From positions 124,001 through 188,000 of the forward strand of contig NZ_CP132942.1 in NCBI RefSeq assembly GCF_040359615.1: a stretch of DNA of 64,000 nucleotides. Direction: 5' to 3'. Positions 47,914 through 57,649 of this stretch are shown one piece after another. The notes under the pieces are model-generated. The model did no database searches, was not told the origin of the DNA, and saw nothing but the letters and a program-made list of their open reading frames with translations. Made by a program: the position numbers and the translations under genes. The stretch's first letter is position 1. Every line of letters starts with the position of its first letter. This DNA is from Tunturibacter psychrotolerans (GTDB lineage: Bacteria; Acidobacteriota; Terriglobia; Terriglobales; Acidobacteriaceae).

Positions 47914-48906
47914 CTACTGGTTCGCCTCCTTTTGCTTCTTCATCACGGCGCTCAGATTTGTCTTATCCACCAGCGCGACTCCGGTATTCACAAACGCCGG
48001 AAACGGAGAATAAGGATCCAGCGCAAAGTCCTGATCCATCGGCTTCACAGGATAGTGGTGAATCTCATCCAACGCCTTCAGCCCCAGATACGCCATCGTG
48101 TACGGCTTTTGCGAGATCGTCGAATCGATCGTGCCATCGCCGATCAGTCTCAACGTGTCAGAGTCCACGTCCATCGCGACCAACAAACGGTCCGTAATAT
48201 TGCGCCGTTTGAACGCCTCCGCCACATTCACACCCGAACGCGAGTCCAGGCAGATAAACGCATCTACCCTCGCTGGCCCCTTCCGTTCAAGGTACTCACC
48301 CGCCTTATCCAACGCCGTGCCCGGGTCTGCCTTAATGTCGAAGTTCTCCACCACCTTGATTCCCGGAAACCCGGCGAAGATATCCATATAGCCCTTCAAA
48401 CGTTCGTCAAGGTTTGGCTGCCCCGGGTTAGAAAAGAACACGACATTTCCTTTCCCATTCAACACCGCAGCCACACGCCTTCCGCCCAATCGCCCAGCCT
48501 CCAGATTATTGGTGCCAATAAAGTACAGCCGCTTGCTCTCTGGCGAATCCGAGTCGATCGTGATCACCGGAATACCCGCTGCGATTGCCGCGTCAATCGC
48601 CGGTGCCATCAACTGCGAGTTCGCAACCGAAACCAGAATCCCCGCAGGCTTCCTTGCCACCATCGCGTTGAATTCATCGACCTCCGCCTGTGCGTTCAGA
48701 CCGGCCGGCCCTCGCGTATCGACCGAAACCCCGTACTCCAGTCCAGCTGCCGCAAATCCGTTCGCGGCCGCCTTCCAATAGGGCACCGCCGTATTCGTGG
48801 CGATCAGGTAATACTGCTCGCTTTTGCTGTGGCGGGTGCATCCCGCAATCAGTGGAAGCACCACCGCTAAAAGCGCAAAAAGATACCGCTTCCTCAAAAT
48901 ATTCAT
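47914..48906 (-). CDS. Sugar-binding periplasmic lipoprotein (Peripla_BP_4), copy 2
   Basis: 330 residues from the ATG preceded by GGAGG 7 bp upstream; a further ATG six codons back lacks an RBS. Lipobox VLPLIAGC. It aligns along its whole length with the neighbour: YYLIATNTAVPYWKAAANGF, AGIPVITIDSDSPESKRLYF, IGTNNLEAGRLGGRRVAA, STISQKPYTMAYLGLKALDE, and the end PFPAFVNTGVALVDKTNL. The binding pocket residues cannot be assigned to one sugar. No permease or ATPase genes flank the pair. Confidence 0.9.
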   Translation of the reverse strand: MNILRKRYLFALLAVVLPLIAGCTRHSKSEQYYLIATNTAVPYWKAAANGFAAAGLEYGVSVDTRGPAGLNAQAEVDEFNAMVARKPAGILVSVANSQLMAPAIDAAIAAGIPVITIDSDSPESKRLYFIGTNNLEAGRLGGRRVAAVLNGKGNVVFFSNPGQPNLDERLKGYMDIFAGFPGIKVVENFDIKADPGTALDKAGEYLERKGPARVDAFICLDSRSGVNVAEAFKRRNITDRLLVAMDVDSDTLRLIGDGTIDSTISQKPYTMAYLGLKALDEIHHYPVKPMDQDFALDPYSPFPAFVNTGVALVDKTNLSAVMKKQKEANQ

Positions 48907-48962
48907 GGCTGTCCTCCGGCTCATCCTGTCCGATGCCGAAACATATCGAAATCGGGCAGCAG

Positions 48963-48982
48963 CGCAGGATATATTTCCTGCG
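48963..48982. promoter_or_regulatory. Inverted repeat upstream of binding-protein copy 2
   Basis: CGCAGGATATATTTCCTGCG has 7-bp arms (CGCAGGA/TCCTGCG) around six A/T bases, 57 bp upstream of the start codon. The position and symmetry fit an operator. The equivalent stretch upstream of copy 1 (about 47870-47890) is similar but has lost symmetry. Confidence 0.35.
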
Positions 48983-49113
48983 GGTGCCAGATACTACTCC
49001 AAATCACTCTGCACAGTAAACTCTGGGGGATCTTCCTCTCCAACTCACTTTGGCCGGTAACATACTCCATTCATTGACGCCGTCGGGCACTGCCTCGAAT
49101 ACTCAACTAGGAC

Positions 49114-50454
49114 ATGAAGCGTTTCCTTCCGCGTTTCGTCTGTCAAATTGTGCAGACGTTCTTACATAGAGCCCGACTCCTCCTGCTCCTCACGCTGGCC
49201 GCGCTTGCCTCTCAGCCCAACGCCGCACACGCACAATCCAATGCGAAAATCGGTCATCAACCAGCTCTGAAACCGGCCTCAATACCAGCACTAGTCGGCT
49301 ACTTCCCCCAATGGGGCATCTACAATCAGCCGCAATATCTCGTCAAAAACCTCGCCACAGGTACCACTCCTTTGGTCGATCAGATCAATTACGCACAGGG
49401 CTTTGTCACAAACGGGCACTGCTCTATCGCCGATCCCAACGCCGATCTCAACTACACCTTCACCGCCGAGCAAAGCGTCGACGGCAAACCTGACACCCCA
49501 ACTCAACCCTTTCGCGGCAACCTCCATCAGCTTCAGAAGCTCAAACGCAAATTCCCGAACCTACGCATTCTTATCTCACTCGAAGGCCACGCCACCGACT
49601 TCGCCGACGATGCTCAACCCGCGAACCGCGCAGCTTTCGTCACCTCTTGCATCGACACCTTCCTCAAAGGTCAATTCGCCCCCGGAATCACCATCCCCAA
49701 TCTCCTCGACGGTATTGACCTTGACTGGGAATACCCCCATCAGCCTGACGCCGCCAACTATGTCGCGCTCCTCCAGGAGTTCCGCCGTCAGATGGACGCC
49801 CTCCGTCCCGGCCTTCTCCTCAACGTTGCCGTCGGACCTAGTCCCCGCATGTACGAAGGCACCGACATGGCCGAGATCGGCCGCCTCGTCGATCGCATCG
49901 GTCTCATGACCTACGACATGAGCGGCCCCTGGAGCGACACCACAGGCTTCATCGCCCCTCTTACCGCAAGCCCCAACTACAACGGCGGCACCGTCGCCCA
50001 CTCCGTCGAGGCCTACCTCGAGGCTGGCGTCCCCGCCGAAAAACTCCTCATGGGAGTTCCCTTCTACGGCTACGGCTGGAATCAGGTCCCTGAAGACGAC
50101 AACGGACTAGCCCAGGAGGGCTCCCCCATCCACGGCGATCGCCCCTACAGTTACATCGCCACTGTCATCCCAACCTCCACCGTCTACCGCGATCCCGATT
50201 CGCAGACACCCTGGCTCTTCGACGGCGACATCTTCTGGACCTACGACGATCCGCTCTCCATCACCCACAAAGCTCGCTACGTGCTCGACCATCAGCTCGG
50301 CGGTCTCATGATCTGGGAGCTCGGCGAAGACAACGCCGCATCCGATCTCCTCCACGCCGCCCACGAATCGTTACAGACCCCGACTCAGCCAGCGCTCTCG
50401 AACGCAGATGAGCCATCTGAAGGCGATTCTGCCCTACCCGCACCTTCGAGATAA
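49114..50454 (+). CDS. GH18 family chitinase-like glycosidase, secreted
   Basis: 446 residues with an N-terminal signal (LLLLLTLAALASQPNAAHAQ). The GH18 barrel starts VGYFPQWGIYNQPQYLVKNL. The catalytic DxxDxDxE motif is complete as DGIDLDWEYP (Glu the acid/base), followed by LMTYDMSGPW, GVPFYGYGW and a final GGLMIWELGED. It should hydrolyse chitin or related N-acetylglucosamine polymers outside the cell. The C-terminal tail is short with no binding module. It ends 12 bp before mfd on the same strand, an odd functional pairing and probably incidental. Confidence 0.95.
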   Translation: MKRFLPRFVCQIVQTFLHRARLLLLLTLAALASQPNAAHAQSNAKIGHQPALKPASIPALVGYFPQWGIYNQPQYLVKNLATGTTPLVDQINYAQGFVTNGHCSIADPNADLNYTFTAEQSVDGKPDTPTQPFRGNLHQLQKLKRKFPNLRILISLEGHATDFADDAQPANRAAFVTSCIDTFLKGQFAPGITIPNLLDGIDLDWEYPHQPDAANYVALLQEFRRQMDALRPGLLLNVAVGPSPRMYEGTDMAEIGRLVDRIGLMTYDMSGPWSDTTGFIAPLTASPNYNGGTVAHSVEAYLEAGVPAEKLLMGVPFYGYGWNQVPEDDNGLAQEGSPIHGDRPYSYIATVIPTSTVYRDPDSQTPWLFDGDIFWTYDDPLSITHKARYVLDHQLGGLMIWELGEDNAASDLLHAAHESLQTPTQPALSNADEPSEGDSALPAPSR

Positions 50455-50466
50455 ACTTAGTACAGC

Positions 50467-53400
50467 ATGGTCTTACCCTTCGTCCGCGAGCTCCTCGCTG
50501 ACCTGGAGCACTCTGAAGCATTCGAGCGTGTACGCCGCCACCTCAGCGGAGGCACGGGGCGCAGACGTGTCTCTGGACTCACCTTCACCGCCCGCGCCCT
50601 CTATCTCCCCTTCTTCGTTCGCGCCGCACAAGCACCCTGCGTCATCATCGTCGCCGACAACAAAGCCGCCGAAGCCCTCCAGGCCGCAGTCATCAGCGCC
50701 TGCGAGCTCACCGGCGCCCTCTCCGCCGAATCCGTCCTCCGCCTCCCCGCTCACGACGTCCTCCCCTTCGAAAACCTCTCCCCCCACCCTGAAATCCAGG
50801 AGACCCGCGCCGCCACACTCTGGAAGATAGCCACCGGCCAAGCCAAACTCGTCATCGCACCCGTCGAAGCCGCCTGCATGCGTCTCTTCCCGCGCGACTA
50901 CTACCGCGCCCTCACCCTCCATCTCAAAGTCGGCGAAGAGTACATGCCCGACATGCTCGTCGAGCACCTCCTCTCCGTCGGCTACACCAAAGTAGACGTA
51001 GTCGAGATGCCCGGCCAGGTCACCCTCCGTGGCGGCATCCTCGACGTCTACTCCCCCGAGATGGACCGTCCCGTCCGTATCGACTTCTTCGGCGACGAAA
51101 TCGAATCCATGCGCCGATTCGACCCCGACACCCAACGCTCCGCCAGCACTCTCGACAGCGCTCTCCTCCTCCCACTCACCGAAACCCCAGTCACCGATAA
51201 GCTCCTCACCGCCATCAACGCCCGCCTCACCCGCGCAGGCACAGCAGGCGCAGCCATCGAAGGCGGCGAAGAGCCCACCGAGCTCTTAACACACGTCAGC
51301 ACGCGCACAGGCGAAGCCACCATCTTCCCCGGATGGGAGTTCTTCGCCCCCGTAGCCGGAGCCAACCTCACCCTCCTCGACCTCCTCAGCGCATCCAGCC
51401 CCACCGCCCCCCGCGTCTTCCTAGAAGAGCCCGCCATGGTCAAAAATCAAGGCGAGCGCTGGTGGAACAAGATCGAGCAGCGCCACGAGCGCTCCGGCAT
51501 CGGCAACCTCGTCCGCCCTGAAGACATATACCTCTCTCCCTGGGACCTCGACGACCGACTCCACAAGTTCTCCGGCGTCGAACTCGACCAACTTGGCGCA
51601 GTCGATGTCCTCGACGCCGACCGCAGCGACCTCTCCGAAGTCGACTTCGCCACCCGCCCCACCATGCGCTTCCACGGCTCCATCCCCGCGCTGATCGACA
51701 ATCTCAACTCGCTCATCAAGCAGGAAGCCCGCATCCTCCTCACCGCACCCAATCAAGGCGAAGTCGAACGCCTCGCCGGTCTGCTCCAGGAGTATCAACT
51801 CCCCTACCGCCTGGGCTCCCGCAGCGAACAACACGGCAGCTCCACCGTCTACACCGAATCGAGCTACCTCGGCGGCAACACCATCGACCTTCGCATTCCG
51901 GTCATCGTCAAAACCCCCATCGCTGCTGGCGTCCAGATCCTCGATCTCGACAAGGCGACCGCCCGCCAGATCATCATCTTCGGCGCACAAGACCTCATCG
52001 ACGACGCGGACGTTACCACCCGCCCCGTCCGCCGCGGCAAATCTAAAGCCGCTGCCTTCATCTCCGACTTCCGCGACCTCGCCGTCGGAGACTACGTCGT
52101 CCACGTCGAACACGGCATCTCCCGCTACTGCGGCCTCCGTGTCATCGAAGAGAACGATCAGCCCCCACTCGAGCTCATGATCCTCGAGTTCGCCGACGAA
52201 GCAAAACTCTACGTCCCCCTCACGCGCCTCGACCTCATCCAGAAGTACCGCTCCAGCGAAACCGGCCCACCGCCAGAGTTAAATAAACTCGGCACCCAGT
52301 CCTGGCAGAAGACCAAAGCCCGCGTAAAAAAAGCGATGGCCGACATGACTGCAGAGCTGCTCAAGCTCTACGCGCAGCGTCAGGCCGCCGTCGGCACGCC
52401 CTTCTCGCCCGACACCAACATGCAGCACGAGTTCGAAGACGCCTTCGACTTCAACGAGACCGACGACCAACTCACCGCCATCGCCGACATCAAGGCCGAC
52501 ATGGAGTCCACCCGCCCCATGGACCGCCTCCTCTGCGGCGACGTCGGCTACGGCAAAACCGAAGTGGCCATGCGCGCCGCCTTCAAAGCCGTGCAGGACT
52601 CCAAACAAGTAGCGGTCCTGACACCGACAACAGTCCTAAGTTTCCAACACTTCGAGTCCTTCAAAAAACGCTTCGCCAACTTCCCCGTCAACATCGAAAT
52701 GATCTCCCGCTTCCGCACTGCGAAAGAAAAAAAGATCATCCTCGAAAAAGCCGAAGCCGGAAAGATCGACATCCTCATCGGCACCCACGCGGTCCTCTCC
52801 AAAGACTTAAAGTTCCAGGACCTCGGCCTCCTCGTAGTGGACGAAGAGCAGCGCTTCGGCGTCCGCCACAAAGAGCGCCTCAAACAAATGCGCGCTCAAA
52901 TCGACGTGCTCTCTATGTCCGCCACGCCCATCCCGCGCACCCTTCACATGTCGCTCATCGGTCTCCGCGACATGTCCGTCATCGAGACTCCCCCCAAAGA
53001 CCGCATGGCCATCCAGACCATCGTAGCCAAGTTCGACGAAAAACTAATCCGCACCGCAATCGAGATGGAGCTCGAACGCGGCGGTCAGATCTACTTCGTC
53101 CACAACCGCGTAGAAACCATCTACGACCTCGCCTCCAAGATCCGCGAACTAGTCCCGCAAGCAAGAATCGTCATAGGCCACGGCCAACTCCCCGAAGCCG
53201 AGCTCGAGCGCGTCATGCTCGCCTTCATGAACCACGAGTACGACGTCCTCGTTGCCACCAGCATCATCGAAAACGGCCTCGACATCCCTCTCGCCAACAC
53301 CATCATCATCAACCGCGCCGACCGCCACGGCCTCTCCGAGCTCTACCAGCTCCGCGGCCGCGTAGGCCGCAGCAATCGCCGCGCCTACTCCTACCTACTC

Positions 53401-54180
53401 ATCCCACCCGAAACCGAACTAACCGAAATCGCTCGCCGCCGCTTGGCCGCATTGAAAGAATTTTCCGACCTAGGCGCAGGATTCAAAATTGCCGCTCTAG
53501 ACCTCGAGCTACGCGGCGCAGGCAACATGCTCGGCGGCGAGCAATCTGGCCACATCGAAGCCATCGGCTTCGAGATGTACACCACCATGCTCGAAGAGGC
53601 CGTCCGCAAGATGAAGGGCGAAGAAGACAAACCCGCCCACGCCAACACCGTCATCAACCTCGGTATCTCCGTCCGCATCGACAGCGACTACATCGCCGAA
53701 GAAAACCAACGCCTCCGCATGTACAAGCGCATCGCCGGCGCCCAAACCCAGGCCGACCTCACCGACGTCCGTGCTGAACTGCAAGACCGCTACGGCACAC
53801 CACCCGAAACCGTCCTCAACCTTTTAGCCGCAGGCGAAATCCGTCTCCACTGCGAACAACTCGGAATCTCCCAGCTCGATCGCAAGCGCACGCAGGTCGA
53901 ACTCCCCAACCCCAACGGCAACAAGAAGACCCCCATCAAGACCTTCGTCGAGATGCTCCACGTAAAATTCGCCGCCGTCAACGCCGACCCCTCCCACTTC
54001 ACCAACGGCAACAACAAAACCGTAGACCCCGGCACCCTCATGAAGCTAGTCAGCCGCAACACCAAGCGCGGCGCCCAATTTAGCCCAAACGGCACCTTAC
54101 GCTGGCCCCTCCCCTCCGCCAAAGCCGAAGACGTGCTCTCGGAAACCCGCGCTCTCCTCGACTCCCTCAACGTCCCTTAG
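50467..54180 (+). CDS. mfd: Transcription-repair coupling factor Mfd
   Basis: 1237 residues, a little longer than E. coli Mfd (1148). Order: UvrB-homology N-terminal module (about 1-350, LPAHDVLPFENLSPHPEIQE), RNA-polymerase-interacting CarD-like domain (about 525-600, GDYVVHVEHGISRYCGL), superfamily 2 helicase domains (Walker A GDVGYGKTEVAMRA, motif II DEEQRFG, SATPIPRT, RGRVGRSNRRAYSYLL) and a C-terminal D7/TRCF domain (about 1010-1110). It removes stalled RNA polymerase from damaged DNA and recruits UvrA. Tail extensions (about 1130-1237) are rich in basic residues. Confidence 0.97.
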   Translation: MVLPFVRELLADLEHSEAFERVRRHLSGGTGRRRVSGLTFTARALYLPFFVRAAQAPCVIIVADNKAAEALQAAVISACELTGALSAESVLRLPAHDVLPFENLSPHPEIQETRAATLWKIATGQAKLVIAPVEAACMRLFPRDYYRALTLHLKVGEEYMPDMLVEHLLSVGYTKVDVVEMPGQVTLRGGILDVYSPEMDRPVRIDFFGDEIESMRRFDPDTQRSASTLDSALLLPLTETPVTDKLLTAINARLTRAGTAGAAIEGGEEPTELLTHVSTRTGEATIFPGWEFFAPVAGANLTLLDLLSASSPTAPRVFLEEPAMVKNQGERWWNKIEQRHERSGIGNLVRPEDIYLSPWDLDDRLHKFSGVELDQLGAVDVLDADRSDLSEVDFATRPTMRFHGSIPALIDNLNSLIKQEARILLTAPNQGEVERLAGLLQEYQLPYRLGSRSEQHGSSTVYTESSYLGGNTIDLRIPVIVKTPIAAGVQILDLDKATARQIIIFGAQDLIDDADVTTRPVRRGKSKAAAFISDFRDLAVGDYVVHVEHGISRYCGLRVIEENDQPPLELMILEFADEAKLYVPLTRLDLIQKYRSSETGPPPELNKLGTQSWQKTKARVKKAMADMTAELLKLYAQRQAAVGTPFSPDTNMQHEFEDAFDFNETDDQLTAIADIKADMESTRPMDRLLCGDVGYGKTEVAMRAAFKAVQDSKQVAVLTPTTVLSFQHFESFKKRFANFPVNIEMISRFRTAKEKKIILEKAEAGKIDILIGTHAVLSKDLKFQDLGLLVVDEEQRFGVRHKERLKQMRAQIDVLSMSATPIPRTLHMSLIGLRDMSVIETPPKDRMAIQTIVAKFDEKLIRTAIEMELERGGQIYFVHNRVETIYDLASKIRELVPQARIVIGHGQLPEAELERVMLAFMNHEYDVLVATSIIENGLDIPLANTIIINRADRHGLSELYQLRGRVGRSNRRAYSYLLIPPETELTEIARRRLAALKEFSDLGAGFKIAALDLELRGAGNMLGGEQSGHIEAIGFEMYTTMLEEAVRKMKGEEDKPAHANTVINLGISVRIDSDYIAEENQRLRMYKRIAGAQTQADLTDVRAELQDRYGTPPETVLNLLAAGEIRLHCEQLGISQLDRKRTQVELPNPNGNKKTPIKTFVEMLHVKFAAVNADPSHFTNGNNKTVDPGTLMKLVSRNTKRGAQFSPNGTLRWPLPSAKAEDVLSETRALLDSLNVP

Positions 54181-55130
54181 CGCTTCGCCCGAACTAAACT
54201 CAGCTGCGGAGCTCTCCCCTGCGTGACATATGGCTGGGCATAGATTGAGTACGACTCCCCAGGCACCGAAATATCGACAGCCATCTCTAACCGTGGAACA
54301 TCCACTGGCATAGTCACCGTAAGGTCGTAATAGCCATATCCGTCGCGCAGCGCGTCGCGAATCGCGCCCCCCAAAGTTCTATCCTCAGTCTCGCGACCTC
54401 GCACTCTTTGAAACACCGGTGCTCCAGAGCCTCCAGCCACACTGCTCACCGCATCGTTCGAGGAAGTAGCGGAGATAAAGCTGCTGCCAGCGTCATAGGC
54501 CCCGGCTGCGTAAACCTGCTTCCAGGGATCTCCTCCCACGTGATACACCGAGATCCCCGGCAATAATGCGACCGCACGTTGAAAATCGCTCAGCTGAACG
54601 CCAGGCTGTGTCACCAGAAAAACAACGCGTCGCCCTGTGAACCGCGTCAACCTCGCTGTAGCCAAATTGATACTGCGATGCGTCTGTCCCTTATGAGCCA
54701 GTTCTAACTTGAGCTGCGAGGAAGAGGAGACATAGGGCGTCTGAATACCCCCTGCATCCAACACGCTCACTCTCCAGTTGGCCTTCCACAGCGCATCCAG
54801 CTTGTCTGGCAACTGGCGAACCACCTCAGCGTCGCTCGTCAAAAGTACCAGCAGCAGTTTCGTCGGAACTCCAGCACTCCCGCGGCTCCTCCGATCACGC
54901 ACGCCCTCTACCTTCACTTGCGTAACAGTCGAGATGCCTCCCGCCACAAGTTTCACTTCGAAATTCCTTGCCTCGAGCCTCCTCACCGGCTCTCCCGACG
55001 TATCCCGCACCTGCACTGCGATGTGCGCCTCCCCCGATGCAGGAGCCAAAGCCACACTGGCCCCCTGTCCCCAAATCGAAGGAGATCCCAGAACCCAGAA
55101 CCCGATCAGCCAGAATACGCCTGCTTGCAC
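54177..55130 (-). CDS. VWFA-related secreted protein
   Basis: 317 residues starting at GTG with GGGAGAG upstream; a signal sequence (VFWLIGFWVLGSPSIWGQG) follows. The body fits the VWFA-related acidobacterial family: an Ig-like start HIAVQVRDTSGEPVRRLEAR (NF.V..), then a von Willebrand A-like Rossmann fold (TKLLLVLLTSDAEV, RRVVFLVTQPG, DPWKQVYAAGAYD). The metal-binding DxSxS appears to be absent, so it is a degenerate member. Its stop overlaps that of mfd by 4 bp, convergent. Confidence 0.8.
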   Translation of the reverse strand: MQAGVFWLIGFWVLGSPSIWGQGASVALAPASGEAHIAVQVRDTSGEPVRRLEARNFEVKLVAGGISTVTQVKVEGVRDRRSRGSAGVPTKLLLVLLTSDAEVVRQLPDKLDALWKANWRVSVLDAGGIQTPYVSSSSQLKLELAHKGQTHRSINLATARLTRFTGRRVVFLVTQPGVQLSDFQRAVALLPGISVYHVGGDPWKQVYAAGAYDAGSSFISATSSNDAVSSVAGGSGAPVFQRVRGRETEDRTLGGAIRDALRDGYGYYDLTVTMPVDVPRLEMAVDISVPGESYSIYAQPYVTQGRAPQLSLVRAKR

Positions 55131-55304
55131 GATACTCTCCCGAACCCCGGCAGTGCAGCGCTCAGAAGAATAGCATTCAAAGATATCGACACGTCCTTGT
55201 TCGTGACGCCAGCCCCAGACTTCACCGTAACCTTTTCCCCAACTCCGTGTCCTAACAAGTAGGTCACCGAAGGCGGTCTCTCATCGAGACGGGAAAGGGG
55301 TCTT

Positions 55305-55778
55305 ATGCACACACCCATCCAGATCGGCAAACTCAGCATCACCTTTCTCCACAGCCGTCATCAAACCCATGGAGCCGCGGATCTCTTCGAAGTCATCATC
55401 CCGCCACACGCCCATCTCAACATCCCGCACTTGCATCGCATCTCCGACGAGACCATCCTCGGCATGAACGGCATCACCACCTGGATAGTCGATGAGCGCC
55501 GCATCGCCCTTCACCCGGGCGAGCAACTCGACATCCCGCACGGCACGGTCCACTCCTGCCTCAACGACCAGCAGACCACCGCACGCATCATCTGCCTGCT
55601 CACCCCAGGCCTCCTCGGTCCCGAGTACTTCCGCGAACTCGCCGCCGCCCTCCACGCCGAAGACCCTCCCAACCTCGCCTATATCGGCAGCGTCATGGCG
55701 CGCTACGACATCATTCCGGCCGCTGTTCCATCCCCCTCCCTCCCAAATCAAGGAGCAGTCCTCTTCGCCGTGCCGTAA
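55305..55778 (+). CDS. Cupin-domain protein
   Basis: 157 residues. A single cupin_2 barrel: PPHAHLNIPHLHRISDETIL (the metal-binding HxH...E pattern), then LHPGEQLDIPHGTVHSCLN with the second His. Ends with a helix-rich tail. Family members bind metals and small molecules; activity unknown. It lies 13 bp upstream of the DUF885 gene and is likely co-transcribed. Confidence 0.85.
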   Translation: MHTPIQIGKLSITFLHSRHQTHGAADLFEVIIPPHAHLNIPHLHRISDETILGMNGITTWIVDERRIALHPGEQLDIPHGTVHSCLNDQQTTARIICLLTPGLLGPEYFRELAAALHAEDPPNLAYIGSVMARYDIIPAAVPSPSLPNQGAVLFAVP

Positions 55779-55791
55779 ACTGGTCGCACTT

Positions 55792-57570
55792 ATGGCCAGC
55801 CGCATCTTCGCCCCCAAAGCCCTCTTCGTCGCCGTTCTCGCCCTCCTCCCCGGCATGCGGGCCGCCCACGCCCAGCACGTCTCCGCCGACGGCGGCGCCC
55901 AGACCTTCAATAGCCTCGCCGACCAGTACTTCTCCGACGTCTACTTCCACTTCACCCCCACCAACGGCACCGCCAACGGACTCCACCAGTACGACACCCA
56001 GCTCGAAGACTACTCCGCCGCAAACATCCAAAAGCAAATCGCCGCCCTCCACAACTACGAGAAGAAGGTCGAAGCCATCGACCCATCCACCCTCGACGCC
56101 TCCGTAGCCGGCGACCGCTCCATCCTCCTCAACAGCATCCGCAGCACCCTCCTCTCCCTCGAAGTCATTCGCCCCTGGGAGAAGAATCCCGATAGCTACT
56201 CCACCGGCATCACCGCCTCTGCCTTCGTCATCATGGAGCGTCCCTACGCCCCCGCCGACACGCGTCTCAAATCCTTGGTCGAGCGCGAAAAGCAGATGCC
56301 ACAGGCCCTTCTCGAAGCCCGCAAAAATCTAAAGAACCCACCCCACATCTACACCGAAATAGCCCTCGAACAAATCGACGGCGACATCAGTTTCTTCCAG
56401 ACCGACGTCCCCTCCGCCTTCACCGACGCCACCGACGCCGACACCAAAGCCGCCTTCGCCAAATCCAACACAGCCGTCATCGAAGCCCTCCAATCCTACG
56501 AGGCCTGGCTCAAATCCGATCTCCTCCCCCGCTCCAACGGCGACTACAAATTCGGCGCCGACACCTTCGCAAAAAAACTCGCCTACGACGAGATGGTCGA
56601 CATCCCCCTCGATCACCTCCTCGAAATCGCCTACGCCGACCTGCACAAAAACCAGGCCGAGTTCGCCCGCGTAGCCAAAGAGGTCGACCCCACCAAAACC
56701 CCGCAGCAGGTCCTAGCTGAGCTAGCCACCATCCACCCTGCTCCCGATAAACTCCTCAGCACCTTCAACGACACCTTCGCTAGCCTCATAGACTTCATCA
56801 ACACCCACCACATCATCACCATCCCTTCCAAGGTCGAGCCCACCCTCGAAGAGACCCCACCCTTCGAGCGCGCCACCACCTCTGCCTCCATGGACCCTCC
56901 GGGCCCCTTCGAGACCCACTCCACCAAGGCCTACTTCAATGTCACGCTGCCTGAAAAAACCTGGACACCCGAGCACATCGCCGAACACATGGCCGAGTTC
57001 AACGTCGGCACCATCATCTCCACCAGCGTCCACGAGGCCTACCCCGGCCACTACGTCCAGTTCCTTTGGACCCCGCAGTTCCCCTCCACCATTCGCAAGG
57101 TCCTCGGAGCCGCGACCAACATTGAAGGCTGGGCCCACTACACCGAGCAGATGATGCTCGACCAGGGGTACGGCCAACCCGGCACCGGAGCCCAGAACGA
57201 GCGCGAAGCCAAACTCATTCGCCTCGGCCAGATCCAGGACGCGCTCCTCCGCGACGCCCGCTTCGTCAACTCCATCAAGCTCCACACCGGCCAGTTCACC
57301 TTCGATCAGGCCGTCAACTTCTTCGTCACCGACGGCTACCAGTCCCACTCCGTCGGCCTCGTAGAAACCAAACGTGGCACCGCCGACGCCACCTACCTCT
57401 ACTACACCTTAGGCAAGCTCGAGATCATGAAGCTCCGCGCCGACATGATGAAGAAACAAGGCGCAGCCTTCAACCTCCAGACCTTCCACGACGACTTCAT
57501 GCGTCAGGGCTTCGCTCCAATCAAAATCGTCCGCAAAGCCATGCTCCACGACGACTCGCCGGTCCTCTAG
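55792..57570 (+). CDS. DUF885 family secreted peptidase-like protein
   Basis: 592 residues from the ATG that starts MASRIFAPKALF; upstream frame lies inside the cupin gene. Signal peptide ending RAAHAQ. The DUF885 domain covers most of the length and carries the zinc-peptidase-like motif STSVHEAYPGHYVQF (HExxPGH type; the final His is Tyr in HEAYPGHY). Also FNVTLPEKTW-like YFNVTLPEKTW and QMMLDQGYG. The family is believed to be metallopeptidases related to M2-type folds. Probably periplasmic. Confidence 0.87.
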   Translation: MASRIFAPKALFVAVLALLPGMRAAHAQHVSADGGAQTFNSLADQYFSDVYFHFTPTNGTANGLHQYDTQLEDYSAANIQKQIAALHNYEKKVEAIDPSTLDASVAGDRSILLNSIRSTLLSLEVIRPWEKNPDSYSTGITASAFVIMERPYAPADTRLKSLVEREKQMPQALLEARKNLKNPPHIYTEIALEQIDGDISFFQTDVPSAFTDATDADTKAAFAKSNTAVIEALQSYEAWLKSDLLPRSNGDYKFGADTFAKKLAYDEMVDIPLDHLLEIAYADLHKNQAEFARVAKEVDPTKTPQQVLAELATIHPAPDKLLSTFNDTFASLIDFINTHHIITIPSKVEPTLEETPPFERATTSASMDPPGPFETHSTKAYFNVTLPEKTWTPEHIAEHMAEFNVGTIISTSVHEAYPGHYVQFLWTPQFPSTIRKVLGAATNIEGWAHYTEQMMLDQGYGQPGTGAQNEREAKLIRLGQIQDALLRDARFVNSIKLHTGQFTFDQAVNFFVTDGYQSHSVGLVETKRGTADATYLYYTLGKLEIMKLRADMMKKQGAAFNLQTFHDDFMRQGFAPIKIVRKAMLHDDSPVL

Positions 57571-57649
57571 AGATGCCTTCTACCAACCTTGGAGCCTCTC
57601 GTTTCGGTAACGGATCGAGAGGCTGGCTAGTCTTTTTTGCGGTCTGTTG

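Noticed and set aside
50473..52113. Long minus-strand frames opposite mfd
   Set aside because: Gly/Val/Asp-rich translations typical of the antisense of GC-rich coding DNA; no family motifs.
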